DNA from: Patescibacteria group bacterium
GTDB lineage: Bacteria > Patescibacteriota > Patescibacteriia > 2-12-FULL-60-25
DNA length: 64,000 nt
Direction: 5' to 3'
Assembly: GCA_028688515.1 (NCBI GenBank)
Contig: JAQTXZ010000001.1
Span: forward strand, 620,001-684,000
In this document: in pieces, positions 41,280-49,070 of the stretch
How the letters are laid out: every line of letters starts with the position of its first letter
Numbering within the stretch: position 1 is the first letter of the stretch
The notes under the pieces: model-generated
The model's input: the letters and a program-made list of their open reading frames with translations, nothing else
Database searches by the model: none
Told to the model about the DNA's origin: nothing
Translations under genes and position numbers: made by a program

Positions 41280-42002
41280 ATGTCCGCTTTGTTTGCGACG
41301 GCCATCGTGCCGGCTTATAACGAAGCCAAACGCATTGGTGTGGTTTTGGAAGTGCTCATTCACTGTAAATGTTTTAACCAAATTATAGTCATTGACGATG
41401 GTTCCCGCGACGGTGCGCTCAAGGCCGTTACCAAATATCCGGTCGAGTGCCACAGACTGACCGTAAATAAAGGCAAGGGCAAAGCGATGGACATCGGCGT
41501 CAAACTCGCAAAAAACCAATGCATCTTTTTTTGCGATGCTGATTTGAAGGGCTTGAACAAAAAAATCGTGATGGAGACGGTTATGCCGGTTTTGATGCGG
41601 CAAGCGGATATGTCGATAGCTTTAAGGCCGAGGACTTTATATGCGCTTCATCGTTTAAATAAATATATTCCCATTCTGGAGGGTCAGCGGGCACTGACAA
41701 AATCGCTCTGGCGCAAACTTCCGGAATACTACAAACAAGGCTATAGAATCGAAGCCGGACTAAACGCATTCGCGTCGTATTTTTGCAGTAACATAAAATA
41801 TCGCGTTTTCCCCGGATTAGATCAAACCGTCAAAGAAAGCAAACACGGAATATTGCGCGGCACTGTTCAAAGATGGCGCATGCATTTGGATATTTTACGC
41901 GCATATAAGCAGTTCTTTTTGCACGATAGACGCTTGATAATGGCCAAGCGTCCATTCTGGACAAAAGGCAAAGCCGCAAGGATTTATCAAACGGGATTCT
42001 AG
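41280..42002 (+). CDS. Family 2 glycosyltransferase
   Basis: 240 aa. GT-A fold: IVPAYNEAKRIG at the start, IVIDDGSRDG for nucleotide binding, NKGKGKAMDIG, and the metal-binding FFCDADL (DxD). It resembles dolichol/undecaprenyl-phosphate sugar transferases in size, but no membrane helix is seen, so it is probably a peripheral enzyme using a nucleotide sugar. The start at 41280 gives the best family N-terminus. There is no Shine-Dalgarno; a TAAAAT box is 43 nt upstream. Confidence 0.88.
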   Translation: MSALFATAIVPAYNEAKRIGVVLEVLIHCKCFNQIIVIDDGSRDGALKAVTKYPVECHRLTVNKGKGKAMDIGVKLAKNQCIFFCDADLKGLNKKIVMETVMPVLMRQADMSIALRPRTLYALHRLNKYIPILEGQRALTKSLWRKLPEYYKQGYRIEAGLNAFASYFCSNIKYRVFPGLDQTVKESKHGILRGTVQRWRMHLDILRAYKQFFLHDRRLIMAKRPFWTKGKAARIYQTGF

Positions 42003-42116
42003 CCAACATATTCGTCCACTTGACGGATTGTACGGTTAGGGTCACCATTTAGAAGATACAACCGTGCAAAATACTGACGCTATGTAAAATACGCGTTTGA
42101 TAATGTTACCCAGAAT

Positions 42117-43010
42117 ATGCCGGCAATTAAAACCTCTGGCAGAGTCGTGCAAGCGCGCATTCGCCACAAAGCAGAAATAAACAAGGAGGTACGCGAAAAA
42201 TTAAAATTATACTCAGAAGACAGCGCTCTGTTGTCCGCGTCTTTGATCTACGATCCCTTTGGCCATACGGAAACCGCGCCGATAAAAGACACAAAGGTCA
42301 AATCAATTCTTACCGGCTTAGATCGTTTGCAGGACATAGATGAAAGCGTGTTCGTAAATTTTAAACGATTGCAAAACATAATAATTTTTTATCTTCTTAA
42401 TTGCGAAGCAATATTAAATAAGAAAAACTGCGCCGAAGCAAAAAAATGGATGAGTAAAAAGAGGGCGTTTTATTCGTCCAAACTGCTGAACAAGCTTGAT
42501 GTAAACGAACTTAAAACAAAATTGGAAGATCCGCTCTTTGAGCTCATGGAGCCCAAGACATTCGGACATTACAAATCGCTGCTTAAATATACGCAAAAAC
42601 AATATCTTGCCAGTCAAAACAAATTCGTTGAACACTTCAGCCAACTACTGTATCAAAACGGGATTGACGCGGATATTTCCTCACGGTTAAAAACAATATA
42701 CAGCATCCATCAAAAAATCATCAAAAAAAATATTCTTTTTTCACAAGTGCTGGATACGATAGGCATACGCATCATCACAAAAAACACCGAGGATTGCTAT
42801 AGGGCAATGGGCGTCATACTGAAAAGTTTTCCCGCGCTTTCGGGACGCATCAAAGATTACATCGCAATCCCAAAAGAAAACGGCTACCGCTCCATCCATC
42901 TTACGATAATCCACAAAGGACACCCTACGGAAATCCAAATTCGCACGCAGGACATGCATGACAAGATTCAATACGGCAAGGCTTGCCATAAATTTTACAA
43001 ACGCGTATGA
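42117..43010 (+). CDS. RelA/SpoT-type (p)ppGpp synthetase without hydrolase domain
   Basis: 297 aa. The synthetase core is residues ~165-292: RLKTIYSIHQKIIKK (substrate Arg/Lys and YSI), LDTIGIRIIT, DYIAIPKENGYRSIH and EIQIRTQDMHD, whose Glu (E272) matches the catalytic Glu of the family. The first ~160 residues are helical and lack the HD hydrolase motif. No TGS or ACT domain, so this is a small alarmone-synthetase-like enzyme with an unusual N-terminus. It transfers pyrophosphate from ATP to GDP/GTP. It overlaps the PAS/GAF gene by four bases (ATGA), so the two are coupled in translation. Confidence 0.9.
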   Translation: MPAIKTSGRVVQARIRHKAEINKEVREKLKLYSEDSALLSASLIYDPFGHTETAPIKDTKVKSILTGLDRLQDIDESVFVNFKRLQNIIIFYLLNCEAILNKKNCAEAKKWMSKKRAFYSSKLLNKLDVNELKTKLEDPLFELMEPKTFGHYKSLLKYTQKQYLASQNKFVEHFSQLLYQNGIDADISSRLKTIYSIHQKIIKKNILFSQVLDTIGIRIITKNTEDCYRAMGVILKSFPALSGRIKDYIAIPKENGYRSIHLTIIHKGHPTEIQIRTQDMHDKIQYGKACHKFYKRV

Positions 43011-44731
43011 AAGCCAAATCTCCCAACGCGCACCGCGTTACGCTGGCCGCAAACCAAGGCGATGCGGGCATGAAACTTTTTATGTTCTCGCCTGAACCGC
43101 ATGTTGTAATTACCGAAAAAAAGATCTCCAATGTAAACCGTGCCTGCGCAAAATTATTCGGCCTCGCCTATTCAAAAGATTTGATCGGCAGGGATGTGCT
43201 GGATTTTGTTCCAAAGGATACAAGATCCGACATTAAAAAACGACTGGCGTCTGTTTTTAAAGAAGGCAGAGATTCAAATTGCGAACTTAAAATTTTGCGC
43301 GCGGACGGCAGAATCTTGACCGCAGCTTTTCGCGGCGCCTTGGTAGATTATAACAGCTCCCCTGCCATACTCGGAATTATAAGCGACATAACGGATCGCA
43401 GACGCGACGAAAGATTGCTAAGGGCAAATGATTGGCTTTTTAAGCTGCACAATAAAAACCTGAGTTTGGAAAACTATATTCACAGTATCGCCGAACAACT
43501 TAAGGTCTGGAGCGGATGCGAAATTGCGGGCTTAAAACTTTTTGACAGACGAGGCGACAAAGAATGCAACGCGGGTTTTACGGCCAAACAGTGGCAGCAC
43601 CTTTTTCATGAAGCACCGCCTCTTTCCGAATTCGGGTCGCAGGCATCCATACCGATCAAATTCAACAACAGAATTTTTGGCGTGATTCATGTTGCGGACA
43701 AAGCAAAAAATATAATCAACGAAGAAAGAATACGTTTTTTGGAACAGATATCCGAAACCATCGGTGCCAGCATTAAAGAGATCTCCGTCGAGACGGAACT
43801 TGTAAAAAACAACGAACTGCTGGAAAAATTTTTCGGAACCATGAACATCTTGCTGGCTTATTTGGATAAAGATCTGAATTTTATCCGTGTCAATCGGGCG
43901 TATGCGGAAAAAGACAAACGCGAGCCGGATTTTTATGTGGGTAAAAAACATTCCGATCTTTTTCCGGATCGAGGCAATCAAGAGATCTTGCTGAATGTTT
44001 TAAAAACCGGAATCCCCTATGTCGGCTATTCAAAACCCTTTATTTATAAACTCAATCCCGAACGCGGTATCACTTATTGGGATTGGTCGGTGCAGCGCGT
44101 AAACGACGAGAACGGAAAACCGGCCGGCGTTTTAATGAGCTTTGTTGACGTCACAGAAAGGCGGCTGATGGAAGAAAGACTCCTGGATTCTTACAAGCAT
44201 CTGGGCGTCACAAACCGTAAAGTTTCCATCCTGCTCGACATGAACAAGATGAACGGCTGCAAAGAGACGAGCGAAGTAACTCAATACATCGTCAGATCCG
44301 CGTTAAAACTTTCGCAAGCCAAAACAGTTTCATTTTACGAATACAGACGCCACGACAATTCCTTGAATCTGTTGCAGTCCGCCGGCTACTCCGTCTCGAT
44401 GAAAAATAAATTATCAATTGACGCCGCCGGATGCATCCCGCTTTATCCGCTCATCAAGAATAAAACGCGCGTCCAGGGAGCATTTACGGCAGATCAAATG
44501 CCTGGCTTTTTTGGCATGAACGCAGAACGCTACAATTTGTTTTTGCCTTTGACTTCCAAAAGCCAGCTTAAAGGCTGCATTCATTTTGAGTTTGCCAAGA
44601 AAAAATTTATCACAACGCAAGAATTGGATTTTTACGAAGCCTTCGCCGCGCTCGCCTCTTCCGCCATGGACAAGATGCACGTGTTTCAAAAATCCAACCA
44701 GATGAAGATGGAGTTTGTGAATGCGGAATAA
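43007..44731 (+). CDS. PAS-GAF-PAS-GAF sensor protein without output domain
   Basis: 574 aa, soluble. PAS 1 (residues ~25-135) ends in the PAC motif ILGIISDITDRRRDERLL. GAF 1 (~145-265) contains ASIPIKFNNRIFGVIHVAD. PAS 2 (~275-395) ends VLMSFVDVTERRLMEERLL. GAF 2 (~405-560) contains LFLPLTSKSQLKGCIHFEF. The protein ends 14 residues after the last helix. There is no histidine-kinase, GGDEF, phosphatase or DNA-binding domain. Its ATG lies inside the stop of the alarmone synthetase gene. I infer that it senses a ligand or redox state and controls that enzyme directly. Confidence 0.88.
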   Translation: MKAKSPNAHRVTLAANQGDAGMKLFMFSPEPHVVITEKKISNVNRACAKLFGLAYSKDLIGRDVLDFVPKDTRSDIKKRLASVFKEGRDSNCELKILRADGRILTAAFRGALVDYNSSPAILGIISDITDRRRDERLLRANDWLFKLHNKNLSLENYIHSIAEQLKVWSGCEIAGLKLFDRRGDKECNAGFTAKQWQHLFHEAPPLSEFGSQASIPIKFNNRIFGVIHVADKAKNIINEERIRFLEQISETIGASIKEISVETELVKNNELLEKFFGTMNILLAYLDKDLNFIRVNRAYAEKDKREPDFYVGKKHSDLFPDRGNQEILLNVLKTGIPYVGYSKPFIYKLNPERGITYWDWSVQRVNDENGKPAGVLMSFVDVTERRLMEERLLDSYKHLGVTNRKVSILLDMNKMNGCKETSEVTQYIVRSALKLSQAKTVSFYEYRRHDNSLNLLQSAGYSVSMKNKLSIDAAGCIPLYPLIKNKTRVQGAFTADQMPGFFGMNAERYNLFLPLTSKSQLKGCIHFEFAKKKFITTQELDFYEAFAALASSAMDKMHVFQKSNQMKMEFVNAE

Positions 44732-44793
44732 TAAAGCACCGTAAGATGCACAGCCCCGTCAGCATGTGGCGGAGCTATGCACCATACGGTGCA

Positions 44794-44886
44794 TGGCGGA
44801 GAGAGAGGGATTCGAACCCTCGCGGGGCTTTAAGACCCCCTAGGAGATTAGCAATCTCCCCCCTTCAGCCTCTTGGGTACCTCTCC
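44794..44886 (-). tRNA. tRNA-Ser (anticodon GCU)
   Basis: Minus-strand acceptor GGAGAGG with 3' partner TCTCTCC, discriminator G and encoded CCA. The anticodon stem GGAGA/TCTCC has loop TTGCTAA, giving GCT. The long variable arm contains GGGGGTCTTAAAGCCCC, and the T arm has GGTTCGAATCC. A hairpin ATGCACC/GGTGCAT follows the 3' end. Confidence 0.96.
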
Positions 44887-44909
44887 GTACGTATGACTGA
44901 AGCGCCTGA

Positions 44910-44938
44910 AGAATACCAAATTGTTGTATTTAAAGCAA
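44910..44938 (-). promoter_or_regulatory. Promoter of tRNA-Ser(GCU)
   Basis: TTGCTT (44933-44938), 17-nt spacer, TATTCT (44910-44915). Confidence 0.75.
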
Positions 44939-44958
44939 GAATGACGGATAAACCGCTG

Positions 44959-44987
44959 TTGACTCCATCTCTCAATATGCTTAACTT
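44959..44987 (+). promoter_or_regulatory. Promoter of the DUF1059-like gene
   Basis: TTGACT (44959-44964), 17-nt spacer, TAACTT (44982-44987). Confidence 0.65.
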
Positions 44988-45032
44988 AATCTTATAGACA
45001 TCACATCGCTAATTCATTAACCAAATGCCCAC

Positions 45033-45257
45033 ATGAAAACGCTCACTTGTGCGCAATTCGGCGGGCCGTGCGACTTTAAAATGACGACTGCGACGGAAAA
45101 GGAAATGTCAGCCATGTGCTGGAAGCATGTTAAAGAAGCGCATCCCGAGAGGTTTGAGGAAACAAAAATTGTGACGAAAGATGCAACAAAAGAACAAGAT
45201 GATCGGGCTGCGGCTTATTTCCACAATGTGTGGGAGTCTGTACCCGAAGACAAGTAG
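45033..45257 (+). CDS. DUF1059-like small protein
   Basis: 74 aa. LTCAQFGGPCDFKMTTATEKEM ... HVKEAHPERF fits the DUF1059 pattern (Cys, GxxC, Glu-rich helix, final His-x3-5-H). No function is established for the family; the paired Cys and His could bind a metal. No Shine-Dalgarno is visible. It has its own promoter and terminator. Confidence 0.78.
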   Translation: MKTLTCAQFGGPCDFKMTTATEKEMSAMCWKHVKEAHPERFEETKIVTKDATKEQDDRAAAYFHNVWESVPEDK

Positions 45258-45274
45258 CCGCTTCCAAACATCAG

Positions 45275-45300
45275 ACCCGCCTATTGGCGGGTTTTATTTT
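45275..45300 (+). terminator. Terminator of the DUF1059-like gene
   Basis: ACCCGCC/GGCGGGT, loop TATT, then TTTATTTT. Confidence 0.9.
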
Positions 45301-45310
45301 ATATGACAAG

Positions 45311-45340
45311 TTGACTTTTCTGCCGTTTTTCTGCTAAATT
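45311..45340 (+). promoter_or_regulatory. Promoter of the 212-aa membrane protein gene
   Basis: TTGACT (45311-45316), 18-nt spacer, TAAATT (45335-45340). The T-run plus TGCTAAATT resembles the promoter at 31348. Confidence 0.8.
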
Positions 45341-45363
45341 CCGAGCGTCCGAAAGGAGGACTC

Positions 45364-46002
45364 ATGAACAACGTTTATCTCATGATCGCACTCGCAATCT
45401 TGATTCTGGCAGCTGTGTACTTTGTCATCAGGCGGATCGCGCGCTCAATCGACAGTGACGGCTTCGGCGGCACGTCAGAAGAACCGGACGAAACACCCGG
45501 AAAGAGTTCCGAGGTTACTCCAAGACTTCCCGACCTCGCCATCTCACTTCCGCCGTTCGAAGAGCCAAAGCCGGTTGACGTGCGCGACATGGAGCCGATC
45601 GAGCAAATGAAACTCGCAGGCTATCGTTGCACGGAGATCGCTGACGACGACGAGTTCAGGCGCTCAGCAGGCGGGAACGGCAATTTCGAATCAGATGCCG
45701 ACGTACGGCTCTGCGTAAACTGCGGGACGGACGAATTTCCGTTCATGGCATGGGGCACGAGCAAAACCAAGGAAGACGGTTTCATCGGTTGTTTCTGCTC
45801 CATCTGCGGCTGCGGCTTTTTGGCCATCTACAGTCTGAAAAATGGAAACTGCGACGCCGTACCGGAAACCGTACCGCACTTTCTGCGCCCCGACAGCATC
45901 TCAATCTACGACCGAGTAAAGTCGACCGTCGACAAAGCTGACGGCGACAACGCTGATGCGAAAGGCAAAGACAACTCCTCTCCCAGCCTCGACCTGAGCT
46001 AA
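45364..46002 (+). CDS. Membrane-anchored protein with a four-Cys element
   Basis: 212 aa. N-terminal membrane helix (residues ~4-22), an acidic and Pro-rich linker to ~75, then a domain with CVNCGTDEFPFMAWG and FCSICGCGFLAIY, a likely zinc ribbon. A charged tail ends the protein. Family unknown. Strong Shine-Dalgarno (AAAGGAGG), own promoter and weak terminator. It is another free-standing unit. Confidence 0.78.
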   Translation: MNNVYLMIALAILILAAVYFVIRRIARSIDSDGFGGTSEEPDETPGKSSEVTPRLPDLAISLPPFEEPKPVDVRDMEPIEQMKLAGYRCTEIADDDEFRRSAGGNGNFESDADVRLCVNCGTDEFPFMAWGTSKTKEDGFIGCFCSICGCGFLAIYSLKNGNCDAVPETVPHFLRPDSISIYDRVKSTVDKADGDNADAKGKDNSSPSLDLS

Positions 46003-46021
46003 AGGTACGAGATCTTTTTTT
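45988..46021 (+). terminator. Probable terminator of the 212-aa protein gene
   Basis: CTCG-CCT/AGG-CGAG stem with a bulge, followed by ATCTTTTTTT. Confidence 0.6.
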
Positions 46022-46022
46022 A

Positions 46023-46096
46023 AATGACAAATATCAAATAGCAAATAACAAGAGTTGCCTAGTTGCTCTTGTTATTTGCTATTTGCCATTTGCTAT
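46023..46096. repeat. Inverted AAATAGC heptad pair
   Basis: AAATGAC, AAATATC, AAATAGC, AAATAAC opposite GTTATTT, GCTATTT, GCCATTT, GCTATCG. The inner arms pair perfectly over AGCAAATAACAAGAG. Confidence 0.9.
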
Positions 46097-46113
46097 CGTT
46101 CTCCTGCCTGCGT

Positions 46114-46139
46114 GTAAAAAAAAGAGCCGGACTGCGGCG
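46114..46139 (-). terminator. Terminator of the 116-aa protein gene
   Basis: Minus strand GCCG/CGGC short stem with loop CAGTC, then CTCTTTTTTTTT. Confidence 0.6.
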
Positions 46140-46173
46140 AGGATCGCTTGGGTCACGGCGAGAGGCGGAAGCT

Positions 46174-46524
46174 TCAGAAATACATAGCCGCGGTCATGAA
46201 CTCCATGATCGACCGACGAAGAGCGGCTACAAAGGGAGCACCAAGACCGCCATTTCCCGTCCTCAAGGTCTTGAGGCTATCATCCAAGTACTTCGGAGTA
46301 CTCTTGGACAGACCCTTACCACGCGGAGTGATTGCATGCGCCGTATCCAGTATTACGCGGAGCACCTGTTCTTCGCCGCCGTGGGTACGCAACTCGTTGC
46401 CCAAGTTGACGATCCATGCGACAAGCGCATCAGCCACGACCTCCGGATCCTTCGAGCTGATCGCTTCAGAGAGCTCCGGCAGCGAAGCCAGGTCCTTTTC
46501 TCCATTGTACGCCAAAAGTTTCAT
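46174..46524 (-). CDS. Hypothetical helical protein
   Basis: 116 aa. MKLLAYNGEKDLASLPELSE, then helices (VVADALVAWIVNLGNELR, EQVLRVILDTAHAI) and a Gly-rich turn near the end. No family recognised. I prefer this strand over two longer plus-strand frames. It has AGGAGAG before the ATG, a promoter at 46594-46622 and a terminator, and its composition is protein-like. Confidence 0.68.
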   Translation of the reverse strand: MKLLAYNGEKDLASLPELSEAISSKDPEVVADALVAWIVNLGNELRTHGGEEQVLRVILDTAHAITPRGKGLSKSTPKYLDDSLKTLRTGNGGLGAPFVAALRRSIMEFMTAAMYF

Positions 46525-46593
46525 CGAGAGCTACTCTCCTGTAGAATGCCACCCTGTACAAACGATCGCCCCATGCAACCGCTGTCCGTAGAA

Positions 46594-46622
46594 TAATTAT
46601 CACAATGACATGAAACAGGCAA
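46594..46622 (-). promoter_or_regulatory. Promoter of the 116-aa protein gene
   Basis: TTGCCT (46617-46622), 17-nt spacer, TAATTA (46594-46599). Confidence 0.6.
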
Positions 46623-46672
46623 TACACATAGCGTAGAGCATATAACGTCCGATTGTTCTATGTTCCATACCA
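46621..46672. repeat. CATGGAA-type inverted heptad element, second copy
   Basis: ACATAGC, GTAGAGC, ATATAAC, then GATTGTTCTATGTTCCATAC. It shares its core with the element after clpC (22438-22484). Confidence 0.75.
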
Positions 46673-46723
46673 TCTTTATCCACTCCGCTGTTTTGGACAT
46701 CGACTTTCATCTTTGGTATCTTT

Positions 46724-46729
46724 TAAAAT
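46724..46729 (+). promoter_or_regulatory. Leaderless-type -10 box
   Basis: TAAAAT, 7 nt before the ATG at 46737. Confidence 0.6.
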
Positions 46730-46736
46730 ACGCTAT

Positions 46737-47474
46737 ATGATTTCAAATTTACCTCACAACCATCGCAACATTGGCTTATCTGTCGGTTTTATTGCCTTAA
46801 GTCTTTGTCTTGCACTGCCCGTCATTGCAGCTGACGCGCCAACCTCAAAATGCGTAACAGCAACTACGAAATCACAGCATGCAACTTTTGTCGCCAGAAT
46901 GGAAAAAGACGTCGCGCCTTATGCCGGCAACGAAAAAGCGCAGACAACGATCAAAAACTATCGCGATAAACTCGCCACGGCTTGGGCAGCAATGGAAGAT
47001 CAGTACTGCGGATATGGATCTTACGGAGCCGCATCATCCATCAAGTCTTACACAAAAAGTATAGATCGCGCTCGCGCAGAATTTTTGACAGACACTAAGA
47101 ATATAGCCAAGGTTGCTGCGACAGCTCAAGCCGCAGTCGTTAAGAAAGACGAATCGTCTGACGTAGAGCAAAAGCCCGCCGTAAAAACAAATGCCGTCGC
47201 CGCGATTGCAACTTCTGCGCCTGGTGCACGAGCTAAAATAGTCAAAGGTTTGATTCGCGGCATGCGCTCGGCGTATGTTACCGAATTACAAAAACTTTTG
47301 GCTGAACATTTTGATTTACCGCAAGACGACTCGCATGTGACAGGATTTTTCGGACCACTCACGCAATCGCTCGTATTAAAATTCCAACTCGAAAAAAAGA
47401 TCGTACAATCCGGCAAAACTCCCGGAGCAGGACAAGTTGGACCAAAGACGGCGGAGGCATTAAATAACCTCTAA
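46737..47474 (+). CDS. Secreted peptidoglycan-binding protein
   Basis: 245 aa from the ATG at 46737; the longer frame reads across repeat and promoter. Signal peptide (IGLSVGFIALSLCLALPVIAA, residues ~15-35), a helical middle region (~40-150) rich in Lys/Ala, and a C-terminal PG_binding_1 domain (YVTELQKLLAEHF, GFFGPLTQSLVLKFQ, GQVGPKTAEALNNL). It would bind the cell wall. It overlaps the comF stop by four bases in convergent orientation. Confidence 0.85.
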   Translation: MISNLPHNHRNIGLSVGFIALSLCLALPVIAADAPTSKCVTATTKSQHATFVARMEKDVAPYAGNEKAQTTIKNYRDKLATAWAAMEDQYCGYGSYGAASSIKSYTKSIDRARAEFLTDTKNIAKVAATAQAAVVKKDESSDVEQKPAVKTNAVAAIATSAPGARAKIVKGLIRGMRSAYVTELQKLLAEHFDLPQDDSHVTGFFGPLTQSLVLKFQLEKKIVQSGKTPGAGQVGPKTAEALNNL

Positions 47475-48232
47475 GCGCCAATCGCTAAAGTTAACACAGA
47501 AACTTTTTCGGCACCGGCAGACAATAGAGCTTTCGCAGCTTCAGCAGCTGTTGCGCCGGTAGTAATCACATCATCCACCAGGATGATGTTTTTTGGTACA
47601 TTGCCGACAACTTGAAAACAATTTTTGACGTTTTCTTGACGCGTATCCAAATCATGCGACATCGACGACTGTGCCTCGCGATGGCCGCTGCGGAATAATG
47701 TTGCATTTGACACGTGATATGCGACACGTCGAACATCTGACGCTCCGCTATGGGCCATGCGCGATGTGCTCTGCGCTGCTTCGATTTCGTTCGCTATCAG
47801 TTCTGCTTGATTGAAACCGCGTTCTTTGAGACGCTTTTCGGAAAGCGGCATCGGGATAAAAACCGCCCCGCCCGGCAAATCGGACGGGAGTTTGTCGTTC
47901 AAAAAAGATCTCAAATCACGATGCAGCGCTGTCGTACCTTGGAATTTTAAAGCTGTAATCGCTGCGCGCAATTTGGGATCATGATAATAACCGAACGACC
48001 AAACGCGATCGAAAGGCAGGAGGCCATGACAATCGTCACACGTCACACGTCCCAATCGTCCCGCGTCAATAACTCGTAGACACTTGGGACAAATGCTTCC
48101 GCTCAAATTCTGAATGGATGATCGGCAATCCTCGCACCACCAATCCCCTTGTTTGTTACAGGCAACGCAAAAAGGCGGAAACAAAAAATCCATGACTTGT
48201 TCTTTTATTTTTCTGACGGCTTTGTTAAACAT
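47471..48232 (-). CDS. comF: ComF-family phosphoribosyltransferase-like protein
   Basis: 253 aa. N-terminal zinc element (CVACNKQGDWWCEDC, CPKC, CDDC) followed by a type I PRTase fold with the PRPP loop IILVDDVITTGATAAEAA. ComF proteins act in natural transformation, probably by helping the uptake helicase. It is the last gene of the T4SS strand block, after a repeat-filled 170-bp gap. Two in-frame repeat segments are present: one in the zinc region (AGRLGRVT), and one before the PRPP loop (SGASDVRRVAYHVSN). Confidence 0.92.
   Translation of the reverse strand: MFNKAVRKIKEQVMDFLFPPFCVACNKQGDWWCEDCRSSIQNLSGSICPKCLRVIDAGRLGRVTCDDCHGLLPFDRVWSFGYYHDPKLRAAITALKFQGTTALHRDLRSFLNDKLPSDLPGGAVFIPMPLSEKRLKERGFNQAELIANEIEAAQSTSRMAHSGASDVRRVAYHVSNATLFRSGHREAQSSMSHDLDTRQENVKNCFQVVGNVPKNIILVDDVITTGATAAEAAKALLSAGAEKVSVLTLAIGA
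47700..47765. repeat. In-frame ACGT-rich repeat in comF
   Basis: Degenerate units GACACGTG, GCGACACGTC, GACGCTCCGCTA, GGGCCATGCGCGATGTG. The periodicity is weak. Confidence 0.5.
48033..48070. repeat. In-frame heptad array in the comF zinc region
   Basis: CGTCACA, CGTCACA, CGTCCCA, ATCGTCCCGCGTC. Confidence 0.82.
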
Positions 48233-48235
48233 TTT

Positions 48236-48390
48236 CAGTTTCTGTCATCCTTGCACCCCCGCACTGTCATCCTTGCGGATGCGAGGATCCATCCCCCTCT
48301 CTGTCATTCCCGCGGTTAGTTGAGACGGGAATCCATCCGATTTTCTTTTTGTTTATTTTTCTGGATTCCCGCCTGCGCAGGAATAACAAG
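48236..48390. repeat. Dispersed palindromic repeat, GGATTCCCG type
   Basis: CTGTCATCCTTGC occurs twice, then GTCATTCCCGCGG ... GACGGGAATCCATCC and GGATTCCCGCCTGCGCAGG. It fills the gap between comF and the 210-aa gene; no gene is seen in it. Confidence 0.8.
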
Positions 48391-48402
48391 AAATGAAGAC
48401 CG

Positions 48403-49035
48403 CTACGGCTTATAAGGCGCAACAGACATGGCATCAACAAGATATGCGCCGTCAGTTTGCTTTAACAAAGTAACGGTCGACTCTTCGTAACTGACATTCG
48501 TCGGCTTCGAACGATCCCCGGCATCCTCCACTTTTTGCGATTGGACCTTAACAACGATCGAAGCGGCTCCTTCCGTTCCGCTTACCACGCTAGAGGCGAC
48601 GACTCGCGTCGTCATGCCGTAAAGGCCTGCAGACAAAGGATGCCCTTCGACCAAACGTCTCTGCTCATTTGTAAGATAAGATCTGAAACTGACGGTGCCA
48701 TCCGACATGGCATCGTTATAACCCAAAAATCCATCTTGATTTGTACCGGAGCCCATACGGCTGACAACAGACCCCGCTTTACGCAAAGAATCTTGAATGG
48801 AAGAAACTTCTCCTGTCAAAGCCCCGGTGCTCGTTCCTTGCACGGTAGTCGGCAATGCGATTGTTCTTGGCTGAGGTTGCGTATCGCGCTGCACAATCTG
48901 CGGTTCGCGATTGGCAGTTTGATCACCTGGAGTTTTTGGCCACAAAAGCCCGACTAAAATCCAAGCTCCAAACCCAAGCAACAGCAGTCCGAGAACGATC
49001 AATACGAGAGCAATGCGACGACGGTTGAGTAACAT
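48403..49035 (-). CDS. Membrane-anchored T4SS-associated protein
   Basis: 210 aa from the ATG at 49035. One membrane helix (ALVLIVLGLLLLGFGAWILVG, ~residues 8-28), a Pro/Thr/Gln linker, then an extracytoplasmic alpha/beta domain (~110-205: VSFRSYLTNEQRRLVEG, TTRVVASSVV, AASIVVKVQSQKVED, YEESTVTLLKQTDGAYLVDAM). The topology and size resemble VirB8/NTF2-like components, but similarity is not strong enough to name it. Directly downstream of virB4. Confidence 0.6.
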   Translation of the reverse strand: MLLNRRRIALVLIVLGLLLLGFGAWILVGLLWPKTPGDQTANREPQIVQRDTQPQPRTIALPTTVQGTSTGALTGEVSSIQDSLRKAGSVVSRMGSGTNQDGFLGYNDAMSDGTVSFRSYLTNEQRRLVEGHPLSAGLYGMTTRVVASSVVSGTEGAASIVVKVQSQKVEDAGDRSKPTNVSYEESTVTLLKQTDGAYLVDAMSVAPYKP

Positions 49036-49036
49036 A

Positions 49037-49068
49037 ATTAACAATTAACAAATTACAATTAACAATTT
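49037..49068. repeat. AT-rich heptad array
   Basis: AATTAAC, AATTAAC, AAATTAC, AATTAAC, AATTTTA, right before a start codon. Confidence 0.85.
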
Positions 49069-49070
49069 TA

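Noticed and set aside
40771-44731. Receiver domain plus PAS/GAF protein as a two-component system
   Set aside because: Neither gene nor any gene between them has a histidine-kinase domain, and each has separate expression signals.
44746-44997. Frame running across tRNA-Ser(GCU) antisense
   Set aside because: The peptide is the antisense of the tRNA, a well-known annotation artefact.
46063-46596. Two plus-strand frames opposite the 116-aa gene
   Set aside because: They begin in a heptad repeat and read through a terminator. The minus strand has promoter, Shine-Dalgarno and terminator.
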